Source: Pseudomonadota bacterium (GTDB lineage: Bacteria; Pseudomonadota; Gammaproteobacteria; UBA5335). Taken from it: 7,210 nucleotides of DNA. The DNA is taken from NCBI GenBank assembly GCA_002862965.1, contig PKCW01000038.1, positions 1-7,210 on the forward strand, in the 5' to 3' direction. How positions within the stretch are numbered: the stretch's first letter is position 1; every line of letters begins with the position of its first letter. Shown here piece by piece: positions 6,269 through 7,210 of the stretch. The position numbers were made by a program, and so were the translations under genes. The notes beneath the pieces were generated by a model. It saw only the letters and a program-made list of their open reading frames with translations, searched no databases and was not told the origin of the DNA.

Positions 6269-6957
6269 GCCGTTTCAGGAACGAGGTTGCGCACCTGCAG
6301 GCGCACGTGAGGACGCTGCGCCTGGGCGCCGGCGCGCTGTTCGTGGTGGCGCTGCTGCTCGGCTTCGGTTGGTGGACTGCGCCGAAGAGTCTCACCATCC
6401 ATGTGCCGCCGGACCTGCGCTCGGGCAGCACGCGCAAGTGGTGGGAGGTGCCGCCCGAGAGCGTGTATGCCTTCACCTTCTACATCTGGCAGCAGGTGCA
6501 GCGCTGGCCCACGAACGGCGAAGAGGACTATCCGCGCAACCTGCGCGCGCTGTCGGCCTACCTGACGCCGAGCTGCCGGGCCTTCCTGCAGCAGGACTAC
6601 GAGTACCGGCGCGCCAGTGGCGAGCTGCGTCAGCGCGTGCGCGGCATCTACGAGATTCCCGGCCGCGGCTACGGCGATGATCCGGCCACGCGCGTCAAGG
6701 TGGTTTCCGGCCGCGATTGGATCGTCACGCTGGACGTGAGCGCGGACGAATACTACGGCTCCGAGCAGGTCAAGCGCGCCCTGGTGCGCTACCCCATCAA
6801 GGTCGTCCGGCTGGACATCGACCCCGAGCACAATCCCTTCGGCCTGGCGCTCGACTGCTACGCCGGCGCGCCCCAGCGCATCGAACCGACGCCGACGCCG
6901 ACCCGGGCCGGCGCGCCCGCCAACGCCTCCGGCCGCCTGCAGGGAGGCTCCCCATGA
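6265..6957 (+). CDS. ICE conjugation protein, TIGR03746/DUF2895-like (VirB8/TraE-like)
   Basis: This 230-residue protein has a short basic cytoplasmic start, one membrane helix (about 20-38) and a large periplasmic domain: bitopic topology as in VirB8/TraE scaffold proteins. Recognisable stretches are HVPPDLRSGSTRKWWEVPPE (46-65), YAFTFYIWQQVQRWPTNGEE (68-87) and a Pro/Thr-rich C-terminal tail (PTPTPT, 208-213). These fit the PFL_4703 family (TIGR03746) of ICEs. It probably links inner-membrane and outer-membrane parts of the mating channel. The same frame is open upstream to 5962, but that part overlaps the DUF3487-like gene. The ATG at 6265 has GAGGAG just before it and precedes the membrane helix at the usual distance. 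The stop overlaps the next gene as ATGA. A small CCGACG triple repeat encodes part of the tail. Confidence 0.9.
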   Translation: MSRFRNEVAHLQAHVRTLRLGAGALFVVALLLGFGWWTAPKSLTIHVPPDLRSGSTRKWWEVPPESVYAFTFYIWQQVQRWPTNGEEDYPRNLRALSAYLTPSCRAFLQQDYEYRRASGELRQRVRGIYEIPGRGYGDDPATRVKVVSGRDWIVTLDVSADEYYGSEQVKRALVRYPIKVVRLDIDPEHNPFGLALDCYAGAPQRIEPTPTPTRAGAPANASGRLQGGSP

Positions 6958-7210
6958 AGTCCGTCGCCTCGTCGGCCCTGGCCGGCGTCATGCTGATCCT
7001 CGGTTTCATGCCGGCCAGCCAGGCCGTGGAAATCCTGCGCTGGGAGCGGCTGCCCCTGCCGGTGCCGCTGGTGGTCGGTCAGGAGCGCGTGGTCTTCATC
7101 GAGCGCAATGTGCGCGTCGGCGTGCCGGCCGGCGTCGGTGACCAGCTGCGCGTGCAGAGTGCGGGCGGCGCGATCTACCTGCGGGCGAGCGAGCCGATTC
7201 CGCCCACGCG
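6954..7210 (+). CDS. ICE conjugation protein, TIGR03749/DUF3438-like (TraK/VirB9-like), 5' part only
   Basis: The gene runs off the right edge with 85 complete codons visible. It starts with a signal peptide (SALAGVMLILGFMPASQA, residues 7-24, likely cleaved after SQA) followed by VEILRWERLPLPVPLVVGQE (25-44) and a beta-rich stretch. This start and its position after the DUF2895-like gene match the PFL_4704 family (TIGR03749). These proteins resemble TraK/VirB9, periplasmic parts of the outer-membrane core complex, though that equivalence is inferred. GGGAGG lies six bases before the ATG, which overlaps the preceding TGA. GGGAGGCTCCC can pair with itself, so this ribosome site may depend on translation from upstream. 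Confidence 0.88.
   Translation, partial: MKSVASSALAGVMLILGFMPASQAVEILRWERLPLPVPLVVGQERVVFIERNVRVGVPAGVGDQLRVQSAGGAIYLRASEPIPPT

Noticed and set aside
6888..6905. Short CCGACG tandem repeat
   Set aside because: About three copies encode a Pro-Thr run in the tail of the DUF2895-like protein. It is common low complexity in GC-rich genes, with no sign of separate function.

Overview
The window looks like part of an integrative and conjugative element (ICE) of a high-GC proteobacterium, most likely a gamma- or betaproteobacterium of the Pseudomonas/Stenotrophomonas/Burkholderiales kind. The right third (4847-7210, + strand) is a compact run of small membrane and exported proteins. Their order and motifs match the conserved conjugation module of the PFGI-1/ICEclc/ICEHin1056 type of ICE (MPF_G-type secretion system): RAQPRD-motif protein, DUF3262-like, DUF2976-like, DUF3487-like, DUF2895-like and the start of a DUF3438-like protein. 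Three of the five gene junctions are ATGA stop/start overlaps, so this is a tightly coupled operon that continues past the right edge.

The left two thirds (1-4623, - strand) is cargo transcribed the other way. Reading leftwards it holds a 66-residue excisionase/MerR-like helix-turn-helix protein, a possible 21-codon linker ORF, a 923-residue MmeI-like adenine DNA methyltransferase, and an SF2 DEAH-type helicase that is open to the left edge (532 residues seen). Each junction in this chain is an ATGA overlap. The methyltransferase has the full MmeI-type layout, but its N-terminal region shows no PD-(D/E)xK nuclease motif. The paired helicase therefore suggests a multi-subunit restriction-like or other anti-DNA defence system whose nuclease, if any, lies in the unseen helicase C-terminus or in genes further left. 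The closest arrangement I can recall is the yeeA(dnmA)-yeeB-yeeC locus of Bacillus subtilis; this is from memory and was not searched.

Between the divergent operons (4624-4846) there are two short perfect inverted repeats near the regulator start, sharing an ACCA/TGGT half-site. They are candidate operators, and a weak promoter may lie beneath one of them. A longer stem (4777-4786 with 4833-4842) could occlude the ribosome binding site of the first conjugation gene. The specificity-determining part of the methyltransferase gene (roughly 1920-2960) is visibly less GC-rich than its flanks, which suggests exchange of the target-recognition domain. No tRNA, rRNA, insertion sequence, CRISPR array or attachment site was seen.
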